In this document: piece after piece, positions 1 through 6,896 of the stretch
How positions within the stretch are numbered: the first letter of the stretch is position 1
Layout: each line of letters opens with the position of its first letter
Origin: JBHIAG01 sp046758465
GTDB lineage: Bacteria > Acidobacteriota > Terriglobia > Acidiferrales > 2-02-FULL-67-57
NCBI GenBank assembly: GCA_046758465.1
Contig: JBHIAG010000075.1
Coordinates: 1-10,971 of the forward strand
DNA: 10,971 nt
Direction of reading: 5' to 3'
Notes under the pieces: model-generated
Seen by the model: only the letters and a program-made list of their open reading frames with translations
Databases searched by the model: none
What the model was told of the DNA's origin: nothing
Program-made: the position numbers and the translations under genes

Positions 1-305
1 GCTTCCTCAGGCTCTTCGGTGACGTGCGGGCCGCCCATGATAACGGGCACGCCCAGGGCGCGGAGACTGTCGGCGACGGCGTAGGAACGGTGGATGGTGC
101 GGGTCATGCCGCCGATACCCACCAGATCCACGCGTTCGCGACGAACGTAGTCGGCGAGCTCCTCAGGGCACAGGCGGATGACGTTGCCGTCAACGGTGAG
201 GACTTCGTGCCCGGGCGGGGTCAGGGCTTTGAGGAGATGGGGCCACAGGGTGGGCATATAGCTGTGGGTGATGCAATTGTCCGGAACGTAAAAGAGAATG
301 CGCAA
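1..305 (-). CDS. B12-binding domain radical SAM protein, N-terminal part (runs off left edge)
   Basis: The first 101 codons of a gene that continues beyond the left edge. The reading starts MRILFYVPDNCITHSY and continues with LTVDGN, VDLVGIGGMTRTIHRSY and PVIMGGPHVTEEPEE. The Rossmann-like beta-alpha pattern, the VGIGGMT strand-turn and the IMGGPH strand are typical of the cobalamin-binding domain that precedes the radical SAM barrel in BchE/HpnJ-type enzymes. The [4Fe-4S] CxxxCxxC motif would lie outside the window, so the substrate cannot be told. The start is TTG at 305, chosen because a strong Shine-Dalgarno (ACCTCC on the + strand at 314-319) sits 8 nt upstream and a promoter fits further up. 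It lies downstream of rlmN on the same strand but has its own promoter, so it is probably transcribed separately. The family call is fairly secure; the role is unknown. Confidence 0.8.
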   Translation of the reverse strand, partial: MRILFYVPDNCITHSYMPTLWPHLLKALTPPGHEVLTVDGNVIRLCPEELADYVRRERVDLVGIGGMTRTIHRSYAVADSLRALGVPVIMGGPHVTEEPEE

Positions 306-313
306 GAAACCTC

Positions 314-319
314 ACCTCC
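314..319 (-). promoter_or_regulatory. Strong ribosome binding site that decides a TTG start
   Basis: Read on the minus strand this is GGAGGT within GGGAGGTGAG, 8 nt before the TTG at 305. No in-frame ATG or GTG gives a full B12-binding fold with such a site, so it fixes the unusual start of the radical SAM gene. Confidence 0.75.
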
Positions 320-348
320 CATAAGCGAAACGAACAATAGTGCTGTGA

Positions 349-377
349 AGTTTAGGTTCCTCGCGCAGGGGTGTCAA
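349..377 (-). promoter_or_regulatory. Sigma70-like promoter for the B12 radical SAM gene
   Basis: On the minus strand a perfect -35 TTGACA (372-377) is followed after exactly 17 nt by TAAACT (349-354), which matches TATAAT at four of six positions. The expected transcript start near 342 gives a leader of about 37 nt carrying the Shine-Dalgarno. It lies in the 174-bp gap between rlmN and the radical SAM gene. The rest of that gap shows no further signal. Confidence 0.7.
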
Positions 378-479
378 CCATTTTGTGCGAAAAGTCGAAA
401 TTCGTGGGCGAACGGGCACGCGACGGGTGCGGTCGGAGCGAGATTCTTTGTCCCGGGCTGCCTGGAGAGGTGAACGCAG

Positions 480-1601
480 TTAGACGGGGGCTGGGGTGGA
501 AGTTTCCCACGAAGCGAGTTGGCCACAGGCGGCGAAGATGTCCTGGCCGCGGGGGCGTCGAATGAAGGCCAACCGGCCCGCCTGGCGAAGGGTGCGCTGG
601 AAATCGGCCACCCGCACTTCGTCCGGGGCGCAGTAGGGCAAGCCGGGCGCGGGGTTCCAGGGGATGAGGTTGACCTTGGCGCGGAGGCCAGCGAGCAACT
701 GGGCCAAGCGCCGGGCGTCGGCGGGGGTATCGTTAAAGCCGCCGACCAGCACATACTCAAAGGTCAGCCGCTCCCGAAGTCTCAGGGGGTACTGCCGGCA
801 CACCTCGAGCAGCTCGCCCAGGGGATACTTGCGGTTGATGGGCATCAGGGCGTTGCGCTGCTCCTCGGTGGTGGCGCTGAGGGAGACGGCCAGCCGGGGC
901 CGGACTTCCTCTTCGGCCAAGCGGCGGATGCCGGGGATGATGCCCACGGTGGAGAGGGTAATGCTCTTGAGGGGGATACTCATTCCTGCGGGGTCGGCCA
1001 GCAGGCGGACAGCCCGCAGGGTGGCATCGTAGTTGAGCAGGGGCTCGCCCTGGCCCATCAGCACGATATTGGTGGAGGGGCGCAGATGGCGGCGGTGGTC
1101 GGCGCGAGCGACCAGCACCTGCCCGACAATCTCCCTCGCGGAAAGATTGCGCAGCAGGCCAAGCTGCGCGGTGGCGCAAAAGTGGCAGTCCACGGCACAG
1201 CCCGCCTGGGTGGAGAGGCACAGCGTCTGCCGGGCCGCTTCCGGCATCCAGACGGTTTCAACGCTGACCGAGGAAGAGCTGCTGTCCCCTCGTTCGGGGG
1301 GTACACTCCGCCCCTCGTCCGAGCTGAGCTCATCCCCCGTTGCTGCCGGGAGTCGGAGAAGGTAGCGGATGGTGCCGTCGGCGGAGGTGTAGCGCTTCTC
1401 AACCCGCGGCGGGGTGAGGCAGGCTTCGCGCTCCAGCCGGGCGCGCAAGCCGCGGGGGAGGCTGGTCATCCGGCTGAACTCAAGGCACTCCTCGGCGTAG
1501 AGCGCGTGGTAGAGCTGGTTGCCGCGGTAGGGGGGTTCGCCCCACTCAACCGCGAGGCGGCGGAGAGCCTCGAGTGTCAGGCCGAGAAGCTCAATGGGCA
1601 T
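480..1601 (-). CDS. rlmN: 23S rRNA (adenine2503-C2)/tRNA (A37-C2) methyltransferase RlmN
   Basis: A radical SAM methyltransferase that, by family knowledge, methylates C2 of A2503 in 23S rRNA and of A37 in some tRNAs. Numbering from the TTG at 1607, the [4Fe-4S] motif CxxxCxxC is C137, C141 and C144 (GCAVDCHFCATAQLG). The preceding TLC (C130) matches E. coli C118, and C361 in RGQDIFAACGQL matches the methyl-carrying C355. The SAM-binding MGQGEPLLNY is at 184-193, with SLSAT and LIPWNP in their usual places. I chose ATG 1601 over TTG 1607, two codons upstream; neither has a clear Shine-Dalgarno. The length is near normal apart from a Ser/Glu-rich insert of about 25 residues at roughly 88-113, where the family has a tight beta turn. 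All catalytic residues are present, so the enzyme should be active. It is divergent from the M16 peptidase gene. Confidence 0.96.
   Translation of the reverse strand: MPIELLGLTLEALRRLAVEWGEPPYRGNQLYHALYAEECLEFSRMTSLPRGLRARLEREACLTPPRVEKRYTSADGTIRYLLRLPAATGDELSSDEGRSVPPERGDSSSSSVSVETVWMPEAARQTLCLSTQAGCAVDCHFCATAQLGLLRNLSAREIVGQVLVARADHRRHLRPSTNIVLMGQGEPLLNYDATLRAVRLLADPAGMSIPLKSITLSTVGIIPGIRRLAEEEVRPRLAVSLSATTEEQRNALMPINRKYPLGELLEVCRQYPLRLRERLTFEYVLVGGFNDTPADARRLAQLLAGLRAKVNLIPWNPAPGLPYCAPDEVRVADFQRTLRQAGRLAFIRRPRGQDIFAACGQLASWETSTPAPV
1286..1318. repeat. Short direct repeat inside the rlmN insert
   Basis: CCCCTCGT occurs at 1286-1293 and again at 1311-1318, 25 nt apart. The first copy also forms a small CCCC/GGGG hairpin with the G run at 1296-1301. 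Both copies lie in the stretch (about 1268-1346) that encodes the extra residues of RlmN. This may be a trace of a small palindromic element or of tandem slippage; no other copy was seen in the window. Confidence 0.45.
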
Positions 1602-1643
1602 GGTCAAGAAGCCGGGGAACCGCCGCCCGTCGGGGGCGCATCC

Positions 1644-1672
1644 ATTCTAGTGTAGCCCAGGGGCGCGGACAA
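1644..1672 (-). promoter_or_regulatory. Sigma70-like promoter for rlmN
   Basis: On the minus strand TTGTCC (1667-1672, four of six to TTGACA) precedes TAGAAT (1644-1649, five of six to TATAAT) by exactly 17 nt. A start near 1637 would leave a leader of about 36 nt before the ATG at 1601. It lies in the divergent gap with the M16 peptidase gene, for which I could not find a convincing promoter. Confidence 0.6.
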
Positions 1673-1829
1673 GCCAGTAGGAGGGCGGCGGCTCCAGCTA
1701 ACTTATTGAATAGGAAACAGTTAGCGGAATGTGGAAAAGGGAGGGCGGTTGTGCTACAAGATTCGTCCACTGGGAGAGCCCCACCGAGCCCGCGGGGTGG
1801 AGGCGAGCAGGCTTGCGGGTAGAAGAGCA

Positions 1830-3107
1830 ATGACCAGCACCGAGCACATGATCAAAAGAGAGCAGCTACCCAACGGTCTCACCATCGTCACCGAGGAGAT
1901 GCCGCAGGTGCGCACGGTGACGGTGGGGATTTGGGTGAAGAGCGGGTCGCGCATCGAGCCCTCGGCGCTCAACGGCATCTCGCATTTCATCGAGCATATG
2001 GTCTTCAAGGGCACCGCGCACCGCAGCGCCGAGGAGATCGCCCGCGAGGCCGACTCCCTGGGCGGGCACCTCGACGCCTTCACCGCCAAGGAACTGGTCT
2101 GCTTCAACGCCAAGGTTCTGGACGAGCACCTCCCCCGCGCCTTCGACGTTCTCGCCGACCTGGTGCTCACCCCGGTGTTTCGCGAGCCCGACATCGACAA
2201 AGAGCGCGGCGTGGTGATCGAAGAGATCAATATGGACGAGGACAACCCCGACTCCCTGGTGCACGAAATCTTTACCCAGAACTTCTGGCGCGACCACCCC
2301 ATCGGCCGGCCCATCCTCGGCACCAAAGATACCCTGCACGACTTTCACCGCACGGTGGTGCAGGAGTTCTTCCGACGCTGGTACGTCCCCAACCAGATGG
2401 TCATCACCGCCGCCGGAGGCCTCGAACACCCGCGCTTCGTGGAGGTGGTAGAGGAAAAGTTCGGCGCGATTCGCGCCCACCCGAACGGCCATCAGGATTC
2501 CACCCCGAAGCCCCACGCCCGCATCACCACCCGGCGCAAACAGGAACTCGAGCAGGTTCATCTCTGTGTGGGCGTTCCCTGCCACCCGCTGGCCCACGAG
2601 CAGCGCTACGGGGTGGCGCTGCTGAACAACATTCTCGGCGGGGGGATGTCCTCGCGGCTGTTTCAGAACATTCGCGAGCGCGAGGGACTCGCCTATGCCA
2701 TCTTCTCCGACCAGCACGCCTACCGGGACACCGGCTGCCTGACCGTCTATGCCGGCACCGCCCGGGACAGTGTCCGCCAGACCTTGCGGCTGATCCTGGG
2801 GGAGTTTGCCCGCTTGAAGCGCGAGCCGGTCGCAGCCGAGGAGTTGCGGCGCGCTCAAGAAAACTTGAAGGCGAGCCTGATGTTCTCGCTGGAATCCACG
2901 AGCGCCCGAATGTCCAACCTGGCCCGGCAGGAGATCTACTTCAGGCGCTTCTCCAGCTTCGACGAGATTCTGGCGGGGGTGGACGCGGTCACCCCCGAGC
3001 AGCTCCAAGCCATCGCCCAGGAGTTCTTCCAGCCGCAACTGGTGGGCGTCACCGCGCTCGGCCAAGTGGATGGTTTCGAGCCCGCCCGCAGCGAATTGGA
3101 GTGTTAG
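1830..3107 (+). CDS. M16B family zinc metallopeptidase (processing-peptidase-like)
   Basis: A 425-residue peptidase with the usual two-lobed M16B layout. The inverted zinc motif HxxEH is H52-F-I-E55-H56 in NGISHFIEHMVFKGT, and the third ligand is E132 in VVIEEINMDEDNP, 76 residues on, the family spacing. The second lobe has LNNILGGGMSSRLFQN (265-280) and REREGLAYA (282-290), which carries the conserved Arg and Tyr of the C-terminal half. No signal peptide or membrane segment is visible, so it is probably cytoplasmic. Relatives include mitochondrial processing peptidase beta and bacterial PqqL/YmxG types; the substrate is unknown. The frame is open upstream to 1731, but homology begins at IKREQLPNGL, so ATG 1830 with a weak AGAAGAG site is preferred. 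A small acidic protein gene follows after 76 bp on the same strand. Confidence 0.93.
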   Translation: MTSTEHMIKREQLPNGLTIVTEEMPQVRTVTVGIWVKSGSRIEPSALNGISHFIEHMVFKGTAHRSAEEIAREADSLGGHLDAFTAKELVCFNAKVLDEHLPRAFDVLADLVLTPVFREPDIDKERGVVIEEINMDEDNPDSLVHEIFTQNFWRDHPIGRPILGTKDTLHDFHRTVVQEFFRRWYVPNQMVITAAGGLEHPRFVEVVEEKFGAIRAHPNGHQDSTPKPHARITTRRKQELEQVHLCVGVPCHPLAHEQRYGVALLNNILGGGMSSRLFQNIREREGLAYAIFSDQHAYRDTGCLTVYAGTARDSVRQTLRLILGEFARLKREPVAAEELRRAQENLKASLMFSLESTSARMSNLARQEIYFRRFSSFDEILAGVDAVTPEQLQAIAQEFFQPQLVGVTALGQVDGFEPARSELEC

Positions 3108-3183
3108 GCGGGTCGGGGCGCTTGACCCCAGCGGCCAGAACCGCGAGGATAGGCTTTCCGCTGCAACGGCGAGAGGCAGCCCC

Positions 3184-3447
3184 ATGGGCGAAGACGACAA
3201 ATACTGGGCGGCCATCGAAGCCCGCCTAGGCGCGCTGGCGCCCGAGCTGAAGGTCGAACTCAAGAGCCACGACGAAGACCAGGCCAACTTCGTCCTACTG
3301 GTGCGGCACGCCCGCACCGGCAAGTCGCGCGAAGTCGAACTCCCGGAAGACCCCGTCTGGGATATGGTGGACAACCAGGACAAGCGCGAAGAAGCCAAGG
3401 TCGACAAAGCCATCCTGGAAGCCAAGGCGGAACTGGAAGAAGCCTAG
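3184..3447 (+). CDS. Small acidic conserved-type protein of unknown function
   Basis: An 87-residue protein starting MGEDDKYWAAIEARL. It is rich in Glu, Asp and Lys. The middle (ANFVLLVRHARTGKSREVEL, 34-53) looks like a beta hairpin, and the C-terminal third (62-87, Lys/Glu/Ala rich) looks like one charged helix. There is no signal peptide, Cys pair or recognised motif. ATG 3184 is preferred over the upstream in-frame ATG at 3070, which lies inside the peptidase gene; a weak AGAGG precedes it. It follows the M16 peptidase gene by 76 bp with no terminator between, so the two may share a transcript. The composition and codon use look like a real gene. I do not recognise the family. Confidence 0.7.
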   Translation: MGEDDKYWAAIEARLGALAPELKVELKSHDEDQANFVLLVRHARTGKSREVELPEDPVWDMVDNQDKREEAKVDKAILEAKAELEEA

Positions 3448-3454
3448 CTGCCCC

Positions 3455-3479
3455 GGCGGGTGTTCTGGATTGACCCGCC
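3455..3479. terminator. Candidate hairpin between convergent genes
   Basis: A perfect 7-bp inverted repeat, GGCGGGT (3455-3461) and ACCCGCC (3473-3479) with an 11-nt loop, sits in the 101-bp gap between two converging genes. There is no T-run on either side, so it is at best a weak or Rho-assisted bidirectional terminator. Confidence 0.35.
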
Positions 3480-3548
3480 TCCGGCTCCCCCCGCCCTTCG
3501 ACCCTGCATCTCTCGCCTCCCACTCCCCCCGGAGTGAAGGTGCGCTCG

Positions 3549-6146
3549 CTAGCGGGGCCGGGCAACCACCAAGGTCAGGTCGTCCTCCTGCTCGCGACCG
3601 CTGAACTGCTGCACGGTAGTGACGATGGCACTGAGCAGCGCGGGCACTGTCAGGTGAGAATTCGCCCGGAGGGTGTCGAGCAGGCGGGCGACGCCAAACT
3701 CCTCGCCGGCGTCGCTCATCGCCTCGGTGATCCCATCGCTAAAGATCACCAGGGTGTCGCCCGGCGCGAGCTGCACCTCACCGATGGTGGACTCCCACTC
3801 CTCAAACAAACCCAGCACCGTCGCCGTGGCCGTCAGCCGATCCACGCGGGCGTCGCCGCGCAGGAGCAGCGGCGGGATGTGCCCGCAGTTGGCGTAGCGC
3901 AAGCGGCGGCGGGCGTCATCGTAGAGCGCAAAGAAAAAGGTGGCGTAGTGGCTGGGGGCGGTGGAGTCGTAGAAGAGGCGGTTGACCGAGTGCAGCAGCC
4001 GGGGGAAGTCGTCGAGAGCGACCGCGTATTGGCTGCGCAGGTTGGCCTGCAGGTTGGCCATCAGCAGGGCGGCGGAGATGCCTTTGCCGGCGATGTCGGC
4101 CAGCACCAACCCCACCCGCCCGGAGCCGAGGTCGAGGAAGTCGTAGTAATCGCCGCCCACGGTGCGCGCTTGGATGCAGGCGCCGGCGTATTCCAGGGTG
4201 GCGAGCGGCGGGGCCTTCTGGGGAAAGAGCTTGTCCTGCACCTGCTTGGCAACCTTGATTTCGAAGGCCGCCCGCCGCTCGGCCTCCATCCGCTCCGCCA
4301 TCTGCTCGGCCAGACGGATGCTTGCGAGCGCGATGCCGGCCTGGCTGGCGACCGAAGCCAGCAGTCGTTTGTCCTCGCCCGAGTAGGGTTCTTCGGAAAG
4401 CCGCGGGCCCAATACCAACAGGCCAACCAACCGGGCCTCGCGCCCCAGCAGGGGCACCAGGCAGTCGGGCTCGAGCGGCCCCAGCAGAGAGAGGGCGTCA
4501 GCAGCGCCAGCCTCGGGCGGGGGTACATCCCACGGCTGGCCGCGGCGCTCAATCTCAGCCAGCACCGGGAGAGTGGTGGGAATGGTCTCCAGCGCCGGCG
4601 GCACCCGGCCGCGCTCAACGCCCAGGCGGCCCGCGCCAGTCTCCAGATAGATGGCCAGGGACTTCGGATGAAGGGCCTGGTGGAGATGGTGCTCGAGTAG
4701 CGCCGCCAGTTCCTGTCGGTTGATCGCCGTGCGTGTCTTTTCCGTCAAGTCTTCCAAGATCAGGCGGGCGTCGTAGGCGCTGCGGAAGAAGGCGCGGTCA
4801 ATTCGTTGCGTCACCCGCCGCTGTACCCGCGTTCCAGCCCAGACCAGCAGGATGCCGAAGGCCACACCGACGGCGATTTCCGGGGGGGTTCCGCCTGCCA
4901 CGTGCGCCTGGATATAGTCGGAGAACCAGTTGGCGAGGAGCAGTGTCATGGCTGCGCTCAAGAGAATTAGCAACAGCGTGAAACCCCGTTGCACCAGCAG
5001 GTAGCGGGCGCTCCTTTTCAAGAGCAGGGGGATTTCCAGTACACGGTGCTTCACCACCGCGTAGGCAAACGACAGCGGGAGCAGGAAGAGGGCCAGAACG
5101 GCGGGGGCCCAAACCCAAAAAGGAAAAGCATAGGGGCTTTTCTTGGCGTAGGCTGCCGCTGCTTGCAGGATCAGCATCGGCGTGAGGCCGACCACGGTGC
5201 CCCAGACAATCATCCGGGTCTTCCGGCGGGCCTCGGCGGCGGGGGCGCGCAGGCCGTTCCACACCAGCGACACCAGCCCCAGCCCGAAGGCGCCAAAGAC
5301 GTAGGCTAACAGCAGCGAAAGCGTTGCTTTCTCACCTATCCGGCCGACAAGCCTATGTAGTGGCGCGGAACTGCCCGCCAGCAGCACCCACAACGCCAAG
5401 GGCAGCGTCACGGCCGCGGCGGCAACCAGCAACACCGACTTCAACCTGGGCAGGCGGCGGTCTATAGGCGAAGAGACGGGAAACACAGCAAAGAAGTAGT
5501 AGAACAGCGCCGGACATAATCCACCCGCCACATCATAAGCCAGCGCAAACCCGCGCAGCGTGGGATGGATGGCCGCTTCGGGGAATGGCGCGGCCGCGAT
5601 GAAGCCGCCGAACAGCAGGGCCAGGAGCCAGGCGTTGCGGTCTTCCAGGCGCAAGAACAACACCACCAAGCCCACCACCAGGAACAGGAGAGGGTAAAGA
5701 TTAACAATCTCGCCCACCACGGTCTGCGCCGGCGTCAGCTCACTCTTCCCTGCCGGCCGGGGGCTCAATACCACTGGCAGGACAAAGAGCGCCGCCGCAC
5801 CGGGTCGCACCAGCGTCAACTCAACCACATCACCGGGCTGGGCTCGAAACACGGCATCGAAGAAGTAGGGATCGAGGGTGTGGAGGGGGCGACCGTTGAT
5901 GGCCACAATCCGGTCCCCCGGCTGCAACCCGGCTCGCTCCGCCCCGGTGCCTTCTCTTACGCGCTGGACGAGAAAGGCACGGGTGGCCGGGGAGTATTCG
6001 GTGTCGATGCCGATTAGGGCCTTGGGCTCCCAGCGGACATAGTACATCCAGATGGCGCTGTAGAGGACGGTGGCGGCCGCGAAGAGCGTCGCCAGGGCCA
6101 CCAGCAGCGGCCGCGGCAGTGCGAAGAAGCCCCTCTTGCCTTGCAT
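3549..6146 (-). CDS. Membrane PDZ / multi-TM / GAF / PP2C (SpoIIE-type) serine-threonine phosphatase
   Basis: An 865-residue multidomain signalling protein. An N-terminal membrane anchor (about 12-36) is followed by a PDZ domain (about 55-125; AGLQPGDRIVAINGRPL at 72-88), probably outside the membrane. Eight or nine hydrophobic segments follow (roughly 150-440), then a short linker helix, a GAF-like sensor (about 475-612), a coiled-coil stretch (613-640) and a C-terminal PP2C phosphatase. The metal-binding aspartates are present: GGDYYDF (D666), VLADIAGKG (D684), SDGITEA (D804) and QEDDLTLV (D855/D856). It should dephosphorylate Ser/Thr residues on a cytoplasmic partner, possibly an anti-sigma-factor antagonist in a partner-switching pathway, but no such partner gene is in the window. 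The start ATG 6146 has only a weak GAGGG. It lies 63 nt downstream of the AhpD-like gene on the same strand and may be co-transcribed with it. Confidence 0.92.
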   Translation of the reverse strand: MQGKRGFFALPRPLLVALATLFAAATVLYSAIWMYYVRWEPKALIGIDTEYSPATRAFLVQRVREGTGAERAGLQPGDRIVAINGRPLHTLDPYFFDAVFRAQPGDVVELTLVRPGAAALFVLPVVLSPRPAGKSELTPAQTVVGEIVNLYPLLFLVVGLVVLFLRLEDRNAWLLALLFGGFIAAAPFPEAAIHPTLRGFALAYDVAGGLCPALFYYFFAVFPVSSPIDRRLPRLKSVLLVAAAAVTLPLALWVLLAGSSAPLHRLVGRIGEKATLSLLLAYVFGAFGLGLVSLVWNGLRAPAAEARRKTRMIVWGTVVGLTPMLILQAAAAYAKKSPYAFPFWVWAPAVLALFLLPLSFAYAVVKHRVLEIPLLLKRSARYLLVQRGFTLLLILLSAAMTLLLANWFSDYIQAHVAGGTPPEIAVGVAFGILLVWAGTRVQRRVTQRIDRAFFRSAYDARLILEDLTEKTRTAINRQELAALLEHHLHQALHPKSLAIYLETGAGRLGVERGRVPPALETIPTTLPVLAEIERRGQPWDVPPPEAGAADALSLLGPLEPDCLVPLLGREARLVGLLVLGPRLSEEPYSGEDKRLLASVASQAGIALASIRLAEQMAERMEAERRAAFEIKVAKQVQDKLFPQKAPPLATLEYAGACIQARTVGGDYYDFLDLGSGRVGLVLADIAGKGISAALLMANLQANLRSQYAVALDDFPRLLHSVNRLFYDSTAPSHYATFFFALYDDARRRLRYANCGHIPPLLLRGDARVDRLTATATVLGLFEEWESTIGEVQLAPGDTLVIFSDGITEAMSDAGEEFGVARLLDTLRANSHLTVPALLSAIVTTVQQFSGREQEDDLTLVVARPR

Positions 6147-6209
6147 GTGCCCTCGTTAGGCCAGACTCCAGCGCGCCGAGAGGCTCAGCCGCAGCCCGGC
6201 AGTACGCGG

Positions 6210-6743
6210 CTAGCCGCCCAGGTCGGGCTCCACCTGAAGGGCGTCGTTGAAGCGATTGGTGAAGTTGGCCACGGCGATGACCAGGGTCAATTCCACAATT
6301 TCGTCTTCGCTGTAGTACTTGCGCAGCTCTTGCAGGGTGCGCTCCCGCATGGCGGCCGCCCCGCGGGTCATCCGTTCGGCATAGAGAAGTGTGGTCTTCT
6401 CCTTCTCGTCGAAGGCAGCGCTGCGCTGGTAGAAGCCAAGGTCCTTGATTTGTTGCTCGCTAATGCCGGCTCGCTTCGCCGAAGCGGTGTGGGCGCGGGT
6501 TCAATATTCGCAGCCGTTCAGAATGGCTGTCTTCAGGTAGGCCAGCTCCTTGTATTTGGCCTCGATGGTGCCATCGGCCATCACCGCCGCATAGAACGGC
6601 AAAAAATGCTTGAGGACATTCGGGCGATGCGCCATCACGGCAAAGATATTCGGCATGCGCCCAAACTTCTTGCTCAAATCGTCATAGAGGGGCTGCAGTT
6701 CGGCGGCGGCTTTCTCTTTGGGGATGGGATTGACAACGGCCAT
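6210..6743 (-). CDS. AhpD/carboxymuconolactone-decarboxylase-like protein, probable selenoprotein (Sec81 encoded by TGA 6501-6503)
   Basis: Translating through one TGA gives 177 residues ending at TAG (6210-6212). The first 80 residues, from MAVVNPIPKEKAAAELQPLY, and the 96 after the TGA, including LTLVIAVANFTNRFNDALQV, form one continuous AhpD/CMD-like protein. The active site reads GC78-E-Y-[TGA81]-T-R-A-H85, so TGA stands for the second Cys of CxxCxxxH. E66 lies 12 residues before C78, as Glu118 does before Cys130 in M. tuberculosis AhpD, and H85 matches His137. The second Cys of AhpD is, as I recall, the peroxide-reactive one, so Sec there makes chemical sense for a peroxidase. The start ATG 6743 has a strong AGGAGG (6750-6755) 6 nt upstream. 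There is no signal peptide, so it is likely cytoplasmic. A SECIS-like hairpin follows the TGA. The alternative is a recent nonsense mutation from TGC. No sel genes are in the window. Confidence 0.82.
6472..6486 (-). promoter_or_regulatory. Candidate bacterial SECIS hairpin (selenocysteine insertion)
   Basis: On the coding strand the perfect hairpin CGCTTC-GGC-GAAGCG begins 15 nt after the in-frame TGA, so its 3-nt loop begins 21 nt after it. Bacterial SECIS elements lie just 3' of the UGA inside the coding region. They have a short upper stem and a small apical loop with a G in its first two positions, about 16-37 nt from the UGA; this one fits on each count. A weak lower stem (GCC with GGC, 3 bp) may extend it. 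SelB binding is inferred, not shown. Confidence 0.6.
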
Positions 6744-6792
6744 GGCTCTCCTCCTCTTTGCCTGCTTGGGACAGGATTCTGCCCCGCGACCC

Positions 6793-6821
6793 AGTCTACC
6801 CGCGGCACTCCCGGCACGCAA
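6793..6821 (-). promoter_or_regulatory. Possible promoter for the AhpD-like gene
   Basis: On the minus strand TTGCGT (6816-6821, three of six) precedes TAGACT (6793-6798, four of six) by 17 nt. The leader would be about 45 nt and includes the strong AGGAGG. The position is good and the match moderate. Confidence 0.4.
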
Positions 6822-6858
6822 CCGCTCCGCGAGTGAAACCCGCGGGGCGGAACGAAGG

Positions 6859-6877
6859 GCGCGCCCGGGGGGCGCGC
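6859..6877. repeat. GC-only inverted repeat in a divergent intergenic region
   Basis: GCGCGCC (6859-6865) and GGCGCGC (6871-6877) form a perfect 7-bp inverted repeat around a 5-nt loop. It lies just upstream of the YycJ-like gene and about 40 bp upstream of the possible promoter of the AhpD-like gene. It could be an operator, a leader hairpin, or chance in GC-rich DNA. Confidence 0.35.
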
Positions 6878-6896
6878 GGCGACTCCGTCTTCCGGG

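Noticed and set aside
519..1655. 378-codon plus-strand frame opposite rlmN
   Set aside because: Low-complexity Gly/Ala-rich translation antisense to an unmistakable RlmN.
1866..3425. 519-codon minus-strand frame opposite the M16 peptidase
   Set aside because: It is an antisense shadow caused by high GC. The plus strand carries the intact HxxEH peptidase.
3534..4700. 388-codon plus-strand frame opposite the phosphatase
   Set aside because: It is antisense to the PP2C and GAF domains, with His/Gln/Gly-rich composition and no motifs.
6501..6503. The TGA as an ordinary stop, giving an 80-residue protein
   Set aside because: The frame continues with a complete family C-terminus and no other stop for 96 codons, and the TGA is exactly at an active-site Cys. 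Selenocysteine fits better, although a recent nonsense mutation is not excluded.
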